Shown here: one piece after another, positions 26,543 through 34,845 of the stretch | Layout of the letters: each line of letters opens with the position of its first letter | Position numbering within the stretch: the stretch's first letter is position 1 | Source of the DNA: Burkholderiales bacterium | Lineage (GTDB): Bacteria > Pseudomonadota > Gammaproteobacteria > Burkholderiales > SG8-41 | Direction: 5' to 3' | Assembly (NCBI GenBank): GCA_019744975.1 | Contig: JAIETP010000004.1 | Location: 1-64,000 of the forward strand | Length of the DNA: 64,000 nucleotides | The notes under the pieces: generated by a model | What the model saw: only the letters and a program-made list of their open reading frames with translations | Database searches by the model: none | What the model was told of the DNA's origin: nothing | Program-made: the position numbers and the translations under genes

Positions 26543-26842
26543 ATGTTCAAGCGCAACCTTGCAGTCATCATTACCTCTGTCCTGCTGTCCGCCGCCGGCG
26601 CCGTCCAGGCCGCAAACCCCACGTTCCCCTCCGCCGCAGAAGAAGGCCCGGAATCCTCGGTCAACGCCATGCTGCCCGCGATTGTCAGCGGCCTGACCGG
26701 CGCCGACTCGGTATTCCCGTCGGCAGGTAAAGAAGGTAGCGAAGACGATATGCAAAATGCACGCTTCGGCAGCCCGCGCAATCTGGAGCGTAGTTATGCC
26801 GGTGGACACGGCAACGTGTTTCCGAGCGCTGCAATCGAATAA
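26543..26842 (+). CDS. Small secreted protein with FPSA repeats
   Basis: A 99-residue protein with a signal peptide cleaved after VQA near residue 23. The mature part has three FPSA motifs: PTFPSAAEEG just after cleavage, SVFPSAGKEG in the middle and NVFPSAAIE at the very end. It has no cysteine and is rich in Glu, Ser and Gly. GGAGA precedes the ATG. It is read from a SigF-type promoter next to the bufferin operon, which points to a metal-stress role. No family is recognised. Confidence 0.78.
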   Translation: MFKRNLAVIITSVLLSAAGAVQAANPTFPSAAEEGPESSVNAMLPAIVSGLTGADSVFPSAGKEGSEDDMQNARFGSPRNLERSYAGGHGNVFPSAAIE

Positions 26843-26865
26843 ACCCGGATATTTTTTCAACCGGC

Positions 26866-26897
26866 TGTAACCAACGGCAATCCCCTGCCGAATTAAC
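26866..26897 (+). promoter_or_regulatory. SigF-type promoter of the bufferin operon
   Basis: TGTAACC (26866-26872), 16 bases, CGAATTAAC (26889-26897). It lies just after the FPSA gene and about 117 bases before bufA, giving a leader of roughly 110 bases. Confidence 0.82.
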
Positions 26898-27014
26898 CTG
26901 CAGACCACCCGTGTCCGGCCGATCCAGGCCGGTACGGGCGGCTGATTCGCCAGGCACTGACTTTTTCTCCATTGTTTTTTCACCCTTATTTCTCACCATC
27001 AAGGAGCTTTCAAC

Positions 27015-27293
27015 ATGAATTCAAAATCCTTCGCCATCACCGCCGTCACCCTCGCCGCCCTGGTTTCCGGCGCCGCCATTGCCCAGGACAAGGGCGCATC
27101 GATCAAAGGCGAAAAAGAACGCTGCTACGGCATCTCGCTGGCCGGCAAGAACGACTGCGCCGCGGGCCCGGGCACCAGCTGCGCCGGCACCAACAAAACC
27201 GACTACCAGGGCAATGCATGGAAATATGTCGCCAAGGGCACCTGCACCGGCATCAAGACGCCGACCGGCAGCGGCTCGCTGAAGCCCATCTGA
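27015..27293 (+). CDS. bufA: Bufferin-type metallophore precursor (BufA1, DUF2282)
   Basis: A 92-residue precursor peptide with a Sec signal peptide ending near AIAQ (residue 24). The mature part has four cysteines, at 37, 48, 56 and 77, in [21 protein letters not shown] and KGTCTG, the DUF2282/BufA1 spacing. In described bufferins an MNIO enzyme modifies such cysteines and the product binds copper in the periplasm. AAGGAGC precedes the ATG. The modifying enzyme is the next gene but one frame on (27327), and the operon has a SigF-type promoter. Confidence 0.92.
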   Translation: MNSKSFAITAVTLAALVSGAAIAQDKGASIKGEKERCYGISLAGKNDCAAGPGTSCAGTNKTDYQGNAWKYVAKGTCTGIKTPTGSGSLKPI

Positions 27294-27326
27294 TCGCGGG
27301 CTTTACGCAAAAGCGCACCTCCAGCC

Positions 27327-28166
27327 ATGACCCACTTCCCCGACGCCGGACTCGGACTCAAACCGCGGCATTACGACGCGGCACTGGCCTGCAGCACGGC
27401 GGGGTTATGGTTTGAGGTGCACCCCGAGAATTACATGGTGGCGGGCGGCCCGCGACTGGCGTGGCTGGAAGCGATCCGCGGCAGACACCCGGTTTCATTG
27501 CACGGCGTGGCACTGTCCCTCGCCGCCGATGCAGAACCTGACGCTGCACATCTAAAGAGACTGGTCGAACTCGCGCGGCGCGTGGAGCCCGTACTCATCT
27601 CAGAACACCTCGCCTGGTCAACCTGGCGCGGCGCTTACCACCCCGACCTGCTGCCCTTCCCGCGCACTACGCAGGCCTTGGTGCGAATTTCTGACAATGT
27701 ATCCAGAACCCAGGATGCACTGCAACGGCGCATCGCCGTCGAAAACCCCTCGCATTACCTGAAGCTCGACGGCCATGAATGGAGCGAAACCGAATTCCTG
27801 CAGGAGCTCGCGCACCGTACCGGCTGCGGGCTGCTGCTCGACGTCAACAATGTTTATGTCAGCGCCTGCAATATGGGTTACTCCGCCGAGGATTACCTCG
27901 ATGCCTTCCCCGCAGAACCGGTGATGGAAATCCATCTCGCAGGCCACGCGCCGGACCCCAATCTCGGCGAAGCGCTGCTGGTCGATTCGCACGATGCCCC
28001 GGTCGCAGCGGAAGTCTGGGTGCTGTATGAACGTCTGATCCGCCGCATCGGCGCACGGCCGACACTGATTGAACGCGACGACAATTTGCCCGAGTTTGGC
28101 GTGCTGCTCGCCGAACGTGACCGCGCTGCGAACATACTGCGCGACCCGCTGGCGGAGGCTGCCTGA
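27327..28166 (+). CDS. bufB: MNIO-family bufferin maturase (DUF692)
   Basis: A 279-residue TIM-barrel enzyme of the DUF692/MNIO family, multinuclear iron oxidases that modify cysteines of peptide precursors. Metal-ligand stretches are visible in order: VHPENYM, SLHGVALSL, SEHLAWS, VENPSHYL, LLLDVNNVYVS, EIHLAGH and LIERDDNLPEF. The position after bufA and before bufC is the standard bufferin order. The stop and the bufC start share one base (TGATG). Confidence 0.93.
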   Translation: MTHFPDAGLGLKPRHYDAALACSTAGLWFEVHPENYMVAGGPRLAWLEAIRGRHPVSLHGVALSLAADAEPDAAHLKRLVELARRVEPVLISEHLAWSTWRGAYHPDLLPFPRTTQALVRISDNVSRTQDALQRRIAVENPSHYLKLDGHEWSETEFLQELAHRTGCGLLLDVNNVYVSACNMGYSAEDYLDAFPAEPVMEIHLAGHAPDPNLGEALLVDSHDAPVAAEVWVLYERLIRRIGARPTLIERDDNLPEFGVLLAERDRAANILRDPLAEAA

Positions 28167-28939
28167 TGATTGCCTCAGGCACTCTCGCCCGCTTTCAGGA
28201 CGATTTCGCGCAGGCGCTGCTGGCGACGGATGCCGCCGCATCGCCCGCGCTGGCGGCAGTAAAGGCACAACCGGCATTCGCGATCTACCGCAATACCGTG
28301 ATGAAAGGCTGCATCGACGCCTTGCAGGCCAATTACCCGGCCGTCACCCGCCTCGTTGGCGACGAGTGGCTGCGTGCCGCTGCGGCGGTTTATGCCCGCG
28401 ATGCCCTGCCCGCCCGGCCGATGCTGCTCGAATACGGCGCGGACTTCGCCGATTTCCTCGCGCAATTCAATCCCGCCGCAGAGCTGCCGTACCTGCCCGG
28501 CGTCGCGCGGCTCGATCGTTTCTGGACCGAAGCGCATGCCGCGGCATCCGAAGACACGCTGGCGCCGGCTGCGGTGACGCCACTGGCCTCGGGCAATTTT
28601 TTCCGTGCTCGGCTTCAACCGCACGCAGCGACGCGTTGGGCGTGGTTCGCTGATGCCCCGATTTACACCATCTGGTCACGCAACCGCAGTGATGCCGTGT
28701 TTGACGGTGATATCGAATGGCAGCCCGAAGGCGCCCTGTTGACGCGCCCCGGGGACAGCGTGCAGTGGTGCGCGCTGGACCGCGCCGGTTGCGTATTTCT
28801 GGATACCTGCGCCGCCGGCGGAACACTGGCCGATGCCGCGCAGGCCGCGCTTGCCGTGCAACCCGACGCCGACCTCGGCCGCCTGATGGCCAGACTGCTC
28901 GAAGCCGGCGTGTTCAGCCGGCTTGATCCCAACACCTGA
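28166..28939 (+). CDS. bufC: Bufferin maturation partner (DUF2063)
   Basis: A 257-residue protein whose N-terminal part (LARFQDDFAQALLA to YPAVTRLVGDEWLRAAAAVYA) is a DUF2063 domain, annotated in databases as DNA-binding but acting as precursor-recognition partner of MNIO enzymes. The C-terminal part is an unassigned beta-rich domain. It is translationally coupled to bufB. It probably presents the BufA precursor to BufB. Confidence 0.9.
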   Translation: MIASGTLARFQDDFAQALLATDAAASPALAAVKAQPAFAIYRNTVMKGCIDALQANYPAVTRLVGDEWLRAAAAVYARDALPARPMLLEYGADFADFLAQFNPAAELPYLPGVARLDRFWTEAHAAASEDTLAPAAVTPLASGNFFRARLQPHAATRWAWFADAPIYTIWSRNRSDAVFDGDIEWQPEGALLTRPGDSVQWCALDRAGCVFLDTCAAGGTLADAAQAALAVQPDADLGRLMARLLEAGVFSRLDPNT

Positions 28940-28969
28940 TCTGAATGCCCGATTAAACGGAGATAAACA

Positions 28970-29446
28970 ATGATGAACCCTGCCACCGCCTTCACTGACG
29001 CCTCCGCCACCGGAATCATCGGCCTGTGGAACCGCATTGCCGGTCAACTGGATGGCTGGATCAGCCATAACCTGATCGCGCTGGCCTCGCGCATCGCCGT
29101 TGCCGCGATTTTCTTTTATTCGGCACGCACCAAGGTCGACGGCCTGCTGACCATCAAGGACACCACCTTCGTGCTGTTCGAGGAGGATTACAAGGTGCCG
29201 CTGCTGCCACCGGAATTCGCGGCACACATGGCGACTTATGCCGAACACCTGTTCCCGATACTGCTGGTGCTCGGCCTTTGCACGCGACTGTCTGCCGCCG
29301 CGCTGCTCGGAATGACCGCGGTCATCCAGATTTTCGTCTACCCCGATGCCTGGCCCACGCACCTGACCTGGGCTGTGCCGATGCTGTATCTGATCGGTCG
29401 CGGCGGCGGCACATGGACCATCGATTACCGCCTCGGCATCAAGTAA
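28970..29446 (+). CDS. DoxX-family membrane protein of the bufferin operon
   Basis: A 158-residue membrane protein with four predicted helices, including [19 protein letters not shown] and [21 protein letters not shown]. This is the DoxX pattern. DoxX proteins are frequent fourth members of bufferin operons. It lies 30 bases after bufC with GGAG before the ATG. The exact role, perhaps quinone or redox linked, is not known. Confidence 0.88.
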   Translation: MMNPATAFTDASATGIIGLWNRIAGQLDGWISHNLIALASRIAVAAIFFYSARTKVDGLLTIKDTTFVLFEEDYKVPLLPPEFAAHMATYAEHLFPILLVLGLCTRLSAAALLGMTAVIQIFVYPDAWPTHLTWAVPMLYLIGRGGGTWTIDYRLGIK

Positions 29447-29461
29447 AAAAACAAACAAAAA

Positions 29462-30457
29462 TTACCGGTTGATGATGTCCAGCACCGGTTTTCCGACCAT
29501 GCGGCGCTCCTCAAAAGCCGCATGCGCTTCCTCGACATTGTCCAGCGTATAACGCCCGGCGATGCTGATCTTCAACGATCCGTCGAGCAGCGCGCCAAAA
29601 ATATCGTCGGCACGGCGCCGGATTTCCGCGGCATCACGCAAATGATCGGCGAGCCGCGGCCGGGTCAGGAACAGGGAACCGGATTCGCCGAGTTCCAGCG
29701 GATCAAGATCTTTCACCGAACCCGACACGTTGCCGTAATTGACGATCAGGCCGCGGCTGCGTGCCGCACGAAAACTGTCGCGCAGCGAAGTTTTTCCGAT
29801 CGAGTCGTAGACTACATCGACACCCTGCCCGCCGGTGGCCTCGCGTACCGCTTCGACAAAACGTCCCTGGTCATAAAGCACCACCAGGTCCGCGCCGCGT
29901 TCACGCGCGACGGCAGCCTTGTCCGCCGAACTGGTGGTGGCGAACACGCGCGCGCCACTGCGTTTCGCCAGCTGGATCAGCACCTGGCCGATACCGCCGG
30001 ATGCGGCATGCACCAGGCAGCTTTTGCCCGGTCCGAGCTGCCCGACGTCGTGCGCCAGGTAATGCGCGGTGTAACCCTGGAATACCGAGACTGCCGCGAG
30101 ATCCAGCGGCAGCGCATCCGGCACCTTCACCGCCTGCCACGCCGGCACCACGGCGTATTCGGCATAACTGCCCCAGACGATGCACCAGGCGACGCGGTCA
30201 CCCGGCTGATGCGTGGTGACGCCTTTGCCGACAGCCGCCACCACGCCCGCGCCCTCCATGCCCAGCGTGCACGGCAGCCGCACCGGATAGGTCCGCGATG
30301 TTTCATACTTGCCCTGCCGCGTATGGATGTCCATGAAGTTGATGCCGGCATGATGCACACGCACCAGCAGCGTGCCGGGCGCGGCCACCGGCACCGGCGC
30401 ATCGATGCGTTGCAGGACTTCGGGACCGCCGTAGCGGTGGATCTGGATGGTTTTCAT
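29462..30457 (-). CDS. NADPH:quinone oxidoreductase family protein
   Basis: A 331-residue medium-chain dehydrogenase of the zinc-free quinone reductase type. The N-terminal catalytic domain has HHAGINFMDIHTRQGKY and PCTLGMEGAGVVAAVG. The nucleotide-binding domain has VHAASGGIGQVLIQLAKRSGA and VVYDSIGKTS. The zinc-binding cysteines of alcohol dehydrogenases are absent. It converges on the bufferin operon with a 15-base gap. Physiological substrate is unknown. Confidence 0.9.
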   Translation of the reverse strand: MKTIQIHRYGGPEVLQRIDAPVPVAAPGTLLVRVHHAGINFMDIHTRQGKYETSRTYPVRLPCTLGMEGAGVVAAVGKGVTTHQPGDRVAWCIVWGSYAEYAVVPAWQAVKVPDALPLDLAAVSVFQGYTAHYLAHDVGQLGPGKSCLVHAASGGIGQVLIQLAKRSGARVFATTSSADKAAVARERGADLVVLYDQGRFVEAVREATGGQGVDVVYDSIGKTSLRDSFRAARSRGLIVNYGNVSGSVKDLDPLELGESGSLFLTRPRLADHLRDAAEIRRRADDIFGALLDGSLKISIAGRYTLDNVEEAHAAFEERRMVGKPVLDIINR

Positions 30458-30626
30458 GATGAATTCTTCAGCAGAAGCCGGAATTATCGCGCATCCGGCA
30501 TGTGCCTATCAGCATCCTGTAAGGACTGCTAGAGTGCCGCGACTGACCGTCCAGTGCTGCCGCGCAATCAACCCGGCGGAATTTTCCGCCGGCCGCGCGG
30601 TCTGAATGCCATCAAGGAGAATTGAC

Positions 30627-31184
30627 ATGCAACGACGCGGATTTTTGCAGGGACTGGCGCTGGCGATGCTGGGACCATCACTGTTCAATACGGCACAGGC
30701 CGCCACGGCCAGCACGATGAAAGACATCGAAACCATGCAGAAAAACTGGCGCATGCTGCTCGCCGCCGGTTTCAAGGCGCCGGCACCCACCGAGCCGCTG
30801 AAGCTGTCCAATGACGAATGGCGCAAACGCCTCGATAAAGTCCAGTACAAGATACTTCGAGAAGAGGGAACCGAACGCGCCGGCACCAGCCCGCTGAATG
30901 CCGAAAAACGTCCGGGTGTGTTTGCCTGCGCCGGCTGCGACCTGCCGCTGTTCACCTCCGAGATGAAATACGAGTCAGGCACCGGCTGGCCGAGTTTTTT
31001 CACCACCATCCCCGGCGTGTTCGGCACCAAAAAGGATTACCTGCTGTTCGCGCCGCGCACTGAATACCACTGCGTGCGCTGCGGCGGGCATCACGGCCAC
31101 GTGTTCGAGGACGGCCCGGTGCCGACACGGCAGCGCTGGTGCAACAACGGCGTGGCACTCAAATTCATCCCCAAAAGCGTCTGA
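30627..31184 (+). CDS. msrB: Exported methionine sulfoxide reductase B
   Basis: A 185-residue protein with a twin-arginine-like signal (QRRGFLQGLALAML) cut near AQA at residue 26, then a full MsrB domain. The zinc site is two CxxC pairs, CAGC and CVRC. The substrate region is SGTGWPSFF and the catalytic Cys is in RWCNNGVAL. It repairs methionine-R-sulfoxide, here in the periplasm. CAAGGAG precedes ATG 30627. Given the selenoproteins nearby, note that the catalytic residue here is an ordinary Cys. Confidence 0.92.
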   Translation: MQRRGFLQGLALAMLGPSLFNTAQAATASTMKDIETMQKNWRMLLAAGFKAPAPTEPLKLSNDEWRKRLDKVQYKILREEGTERAGTSPLNAEKRPGVFACAGCDLPLFTSEMKYESGTGWPSFFTTIPGVFGTKKDYLLFAPRTEYHCVRCGGHHGHVFEDGPVPTRQRWCNNGVALKFIPKSV

Positions 31185-31205
31185 CCGACGTAAACTGCCG
31201 GCATT

Positions 31206-31511
31206 GTGTCCGGCGCCGCATCCCAAAAAATCACCACCACCTGCGAGGCCATCGCCGGCGAACTTGAGGCGCGAAAATTGCGGCTGTGCGCTGAAATCGA
31301 TGCTTATGCACCGGCCGCCGCCCGGGATACGCGCCTCAACAGCCTGATCGAACAACGCGCGGAATTGTTTGCCGAAATCGGGCGTTTTGCCGCGCTGCGG
31401 GCGGAATATCCGCAGGCGGTGACGCTGCGCACTTTCGTGCTCAATTCGCGCAGCCTTGACGCCGAAGTCCGGCAGCAACTGCTCGCCGCGCTCCACGACG
31501 TGAACACCTAG
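31206..31511 (+). CDS. Small helical protein of unknown function, ending at a repeat
   Basis: A 101-residue, mostly helical, charged protein starting at GTG 31206, 21 bases after msrB. It contains two modest cysteines (TTCEAI and LRLCAEI) and looks like a coiled coil. The TAG stop is formed by the left edge (TA|G) of the repeat element at 31509-31791, so the original gene may have been longer. No family is recognised. Confidence 0.55.
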   Translation: MSGAASQKITTTCEAIAGELEARKLRLCAEIDAYAPAAARDTRLNSLIEQRAELFAEIGRFAALRAEYPQAVTLRTFVLNSRSLDAEVRQQLLAALHDVNT

Positions 31512-31791
31512 GGCCTGTTAACAATTACTTCGTGAGATGCGTTGTGGCCAAAATCGTCAGTGGCAAGGCGTTTGCCGCGGCCCATATCGAGAATATGGGC
31601 AACTCATTTGCCAAATGCGACAACGCCGCCAGTGGCGATTTTGGCCACAACCCTTCGGGACGGGACGATTTGGCCCCAGTGCGTTGTCGCGCCTTCGCTC
31701 ATTTGCCTACGGGCAAACCGCGCTCGACGCTCCTAGCCCTGAGGCCAAATCGTCGCCGTCGCACTCATGAAGTAATTGTTAACAGGCCCTA
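31509..31791. repeat. Structured MITE-like repeat, copy 2
   Basis: Element of 279 bp (31511-31789) with the same ends as copy 1, GGGCCTGTTAAC/GTTAACAGGCCC, and TA on both sides. A 24-base arm at 31541-31564 (GTTGTGGCCAAAATCG...) pairs with 31628-31651. A second pair, GACGATTTGG and CCAAATCGTC, forms a right-hand hairpin. The interior is 12 bp longer than in copy 1 and no transposase is encoded. Confidence 0.9.
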
Positions 31792-31862
31792 GGGATGCCA
31801 GCCGTTGCAGTATGCGGCGGCCATGGTTAACACACCGGCGATTGCGCTACACTGCAAACACA

Positions 31863-32378
31863 GTGTCTTTGACCCCTTATCGATTACGACCGGCCGAGGG
31901 CGGCGATATCCACGAAATCGCCGTGATGTCGCGCTGCCTGATCGAAGTCGGGCTGCGTGGCTGGACCTGGCACCCGACCCGCGTAGCGCGCGCGCTGCGC
32001 GCACGCGAAACCTGCGTACTCGTTGCGCAAACCGAGATCGCCGATGTCCGGGGAGCTGTAGCCGGATTCGCCATCGCTGAATTCGGTGATACCAAGATGC
32101 ATCTGTCGCTGCTCGCCGTCCAGCCGACCCATCAGCGCTGCGGTATCGGTCTGGCGATGATCGACTGGCTGATCGAATCGGCGCTGACCGCGGGCATCGA
32201 CCACATCACCGTGGAAATGCGCGCCAACAATTTTGCCGCGCGCAGTTTTTACGAGGCACTGGGTTTCAGGCACCAGCAATACATCGGCGGTTATTACCAG
32301 AACATCGAAGCAGCAATCCGCATGCGCCGCGATCTGCTGCAAACGGCCACGCTCAGCGAATACAGAAAAACTGTTTAA
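31863..32378 (+). CDS. GNAT-family acetyltransferase
   Basis: A 171-residue RimI-like N-acetyltransferase. YRLRPAEGGDIHEIAVMS opens the domain, and the acetyl-CoA loop is LAVQPTHQRCGIGLAMIDW. ITVEMRANNFAARSFYEALGFR is the usual last helix-strand. An upstream frame reaches into the repeat element, so GTG 31863 is the likely start. Substrate is unknown. Confidence 0.87.
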   Translation: MSLTPYRLRPAEGGDIHEIAVMSRCLIEVGLRGWTWHPTRVARALRARETCVLVAQTEIADVRGAVAGFAIAEFGDTKMHLSLLAVQPTHQRCGIGLAMIDWLIESALTAGIDHITVEMRANNFAARSFYEALGFRHQQYIGGYYQNIEAAIRMRRDLLQTATLSEYRKTV

Positions 32379-32394
32379 AAACAAATACTTATAA
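32374..32394. repeat. Recurring AT-rich motif abutting a start codon
   Basis: TTTAAAAACAAATACTTATA runs directly into ATG 32395 of the dehalogenase-like gene. There is no purine-rich ribosome site between them. Confidence 0.6.
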
Positions 32395-33105
32395 ATGATC
32401 CCCGGCATCAAGGCGCTGACCTTCGACACCTTTGGCACTGTCGTCGACTGGCGCAGCAGCATCATCAACGATCTCTCTGCTTTCGGTCGCACGCGCGGAC
32501 TCAGCACCGATTGGAGCGCCTTCGTCGATGAATGGAAAAACGCCTACAAGCCGGGCATGGACAAAGTGCGCAAGGGCGAGTGGCCGTGGACCACCATCGA
32601 CGGCATCTACCGCAAGGCGCTCGACGAAATGGCGCCGCGTTACGGTCTGGCCAAACTCGACGAAGCCTCGCTGCACCATGTCAACCGCGTCTGGCACCGC
32701 TTGCTGCCGTGGCCGGACGTCGTGCCCGGCCTCGCGCGGCTGAAGAAAAAATTCCTGATCTCCACGCTGTCCAACGGCGATGTCGACATGCTGGCCAATA
32801 TGGCCAAACTGGGAGGCCTGCCCTGGGACGTCATTCTCTGCGGCCAGGTGTTCCGTCACTTCAAACCGGATCCCGAAATCTATCTCGGCGCCATCGAAAT
32901 GCTCGGCTGCAAACCGCATGAAGTGATGATGGTCGCCGCGCATAACGACGACCTGAAACACGCGCGCAGCCACGGCATGCGCACCGGCTTCGTGCTGCGC
33001 CCGACCGAATACGGCCCGGCACAAAAAACCAATCTCAAGGCCAGCGAACAGTGGGATGTCATCGCCAACAATTTTGGCGAACTGGCGGACGCGCTGGGTG
33101 CTTAG
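32395..33105 (+). CDS. Haloacid dehalogenase type II-like hydrolase
   Basis: A 236-residue HAD-superfamily enzyme. Motif I is LTFDTFGTVVDW with the nucleophilic Asp near residue 10. Motif II is STLSNGD, motif III includes HFKPDPEIY, and motif IV is MVAAHNDDLKHAR. This set and the cap layout fit (S)-2-haloacid dehalogenases, although the natural substrate may differ. The start codon abuts the AT-rich motif and has no clear ribosome site. It converges with queG, overlapping its stop by four bases. Confidence 0.87.
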   Translation: MIPGIKALTFDTFGTVVDWRSSIINDLSAFGRTRGLSTDWSAFVDEWKNAYKPGMDKVRKGEWPWTTIDGIYRKALDEMAPRYGLAKLDEASLHHVNRVWHRLLPWPDVVPGLARLKKKFLISTLSNGDVDMLANMAKLGGLPWDVILCGQVFRHFKPDPEIYLGAIEMLGCKPHEVMMVAAHNDDLKHARSHGMRTGFVLRPTEYGPAQKTNLKASEQWDVIANNFGELADALGA

Positions 33106-34169
33106 GCTTTAACGCCATGGCGCCCCAGCGCCCAGGCCACATGTTCCCGCACCAGCGCCGATGGATGGTCGGCGCGCGCCTGTAAAGCGGCAACGATTTC
33201 CGGTGAACCGCGCGCCGCATTTTTAATATTACCAAGACCCACCGCCAGATTGCGTAACCATCGTTCGTACCCGATACGGTGGATCGCACTGCCGGCCAGC
33301 CGCGTCGCAAAAGTCACTTCATCCCAGGCAAACAACTCAACCAGCGCCACATCGTCCAAGCCGTTGCGTACGACGAAATCAACTTCGTCACTCCTCTGCG
33401 CAAAACGGTTCCATGGGCACACCAGCTGGCAGTCGTCACAGCCATAGACCCGGTTGCCGATCAGCGGCCGCAGCGCTTCGGGAATGCTGCCCTTCAGCTC
33501 GATGGTCAGGTAGGAAATGCAGCGCCGCGCATCGAGCTGGTACGGCGCAACAATCGCCTGGGTCGGACAGACATCAATACATTTACTGCAGGTGCCGCAA
33601 TGTTCCTGCTGTGCATCATCCACCGGCAGCGGCAGGTCGGTGTAAATCTCGCCGAGAAAAAACGCCGAACCGCCCTCGCGGTTCAGCAGCAGCGTGTGTT
33701 TGCCGCGCCAGCCCAGACCGGCTTTTTCGGCGAGCGCCACTTCCATCACCGGCGCGCTGTCGGTGAACACCCGATAACGATGCGGCCCGGCTGCGGCTTC
33801 GATGCGTGTTGCCAGTTGCTGCAGCTTGCCGCGCAGCACCTTGTGATAATCGCGCCCGGTCGCATAACGCGAAACAAAGGCACGACTACTGTCGTTGATC
33901 ACCGCCCAGCTGTCGCGCGCGACGGGCGGCGTGTAATTGAGCCGCGCCAGGATCACGCGCAGCGTGCCCGGCACCAGCTCGGCGGGACGGCTGCGTTTCA
34001 CGCCATGGCGTGCCATATAATCCATGTCGCCGTGCCAGCCGCGCGCCAGCCATTCCGCGAGGTGGGGTTCGGCCTGTGTCAGGTCGCAGTCGGCGACCGC
34101 CAGCTGCTGGAAACCGAGCTCTGCGCCCCAGCGGCGAATATCGGCGAGTAAAGTGGTGTAGTTCGTCAT
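33102..34169 (-). CDS. queG: Epoxyqueuosine reductase
   Basis: A 355-residue enzyme for the last step of queuosine synthesis in tRNA, using cobalamin and two [4Fe-4S] clusters. The cluster motifs are CGTCSKCIDVCP and CDDCQLVCPWN. The substrate region includes GHTLLLNREGGSAFFLGEIYTD. The C-terminus has HEAT-like repeats (ALVREHVAWALGRHGV). Length fits the family. A divergent gap with an inverted repeat separates it from tsaE. Confidence 0.95.
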   Translation of the reverse strand: MTNYTTLLADIRRWGAELGFQQLAVADCDLTQAEPHLAEWLARGWHGDMDYMARHGVKRSRPAELVPGTLRVILARLNYTPPVARDSWAVINDSSRAFVSRYATGRDYHKVLRGKLQQLATRIEAAAGPHRYRVFTDSAPVMEVALAEKAGLGWRGKHTLLLNREGGSAFFLGEIYTDLPLPVDDAQQEHCGTCSKCIDVCPTQAIVAPYQLDARRCISYLTIELKGSIPEALRPLIGNRVYGCDDCQLVCPWNRFAQRSDEVDFVVRNGLDDVALVELFAWDEVTFATRLAGSAIHRIGYERWLRNLAVGLGNIKNAARGSPEIVAALQARADHPSALVREHVAWALGRHGVKA

Positions 34170-34194
34170 TACGAATCAAATCAAATTCAAAACC

Positions 34195-34317
34195 TTGCCA
34201 CAGAGGGCACAGAGTTCACAGAGAAAAGCTACTGCCGGACGATGCCCAAGCCGGCACAATGTGTCGAGTACCTGCGATTTTGATTTCCTCTGTGTTCTCT
34301 GTGCCCTCTGTGGCCAA
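34195..34317. repeat. Inverted-repeat element of the CCACAGAGGG family
   Basis: Arms TTGCCACAGAGGGCACAGAG (34195 on) and CTCTGTGCCCTCTGTGGCCA (to 34317) enclose about 65 bases, so the unit is 123 bp. Fragments of the same sequence lie near 12879-12925. It sits between queG and tsaE. Confidence 0.8.
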
Positions 34318-34339
34318 AGCTTTTCGCCTTTAAACATCC

Positions 34340-34798
34340 ATGACCAAGACTACCCGCTTTCTCGCAACGGAAGACGACACCCTGGCGCTGGGCCGCGCAC
34401 TGGCGCCCTTGCTCGCGCCGGGCATGGTCATCCACCTCTGCGGTGACCTCGGGGCCGGCAAAACCACGCTGGCCCGCGGCATCCTGCGCGGCCTGGGTTA
34501 CGAGGGCCGGGTCAAAAGCCCGACTTTTACCCTGCTTGAACCTTACAAGTTTTCTAAGTTATACTTGTATCACTTTGATTTTTATCGGTTCCTTGATCCG
34601 AGGGAACTGGAGGAAACGGGCTTCCGGGAATACTTCAATGCGGAGTCCGTATGCCTGGTCGAGTGGCCGGAAAAAGCGCCCGACCTGCCCACCGCGGATC
34701 TGCAAATCGATATGCGTGCCGAAGCGCAGGGCCGCACCACTGCAATCACTGCGCACACGGAGGTTGGCCGGCGTTGTCTCGACAAGCTGACATACTGA
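34340..34798 (+). CDS. tsaE: tRNA threonylcarbamoyladenosine ATPase TsaE
   Basis: A 152-residue P-loop protein needed with TsaB and TsaD for the t6A base of tRNA. The Walker A motif is GDLGAGKTT near residue 37, followed by KSPTFTLLEPYKF and HFDFYRFLDPRELEETG. The catalytic Glu region LVEWPEKAPDLP comes near residue 108. The amidase gene amiC follows closely, the common order in this class. Confidence 0.95.
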   Translation: MTKTTRFLATEDDTLALGRALAPLLAPGMVIHLCGDLGAGKTTLARGILRGLGYEGRVKSPTFTLLEPYKFSKLYLYHFDFYRFLDPRELEETGFREYFNAESVCLVEWPEKAPDLPTADLQIDMRAEAQGRTTAITAHTEVGRRCLDKLTY

Positions 34799-34845
34799 GA
34801 CCCGTCAGATGCCCGAGGGCAAGCCGTCCTTCCATACCCTGCGTT

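Noticed and set aside
30627-31184. MsrB as a third selenoprotein
   Set aside because: The catalytic position is TGC (RWCNNG) and no in-frame TGA occurs.
34651-34845. ATG 34651 as the start of amiC
   Set aside because: It would overlap tsaE by about 150 bases and put a long Cys/His-rich stretch before the signal peptide.
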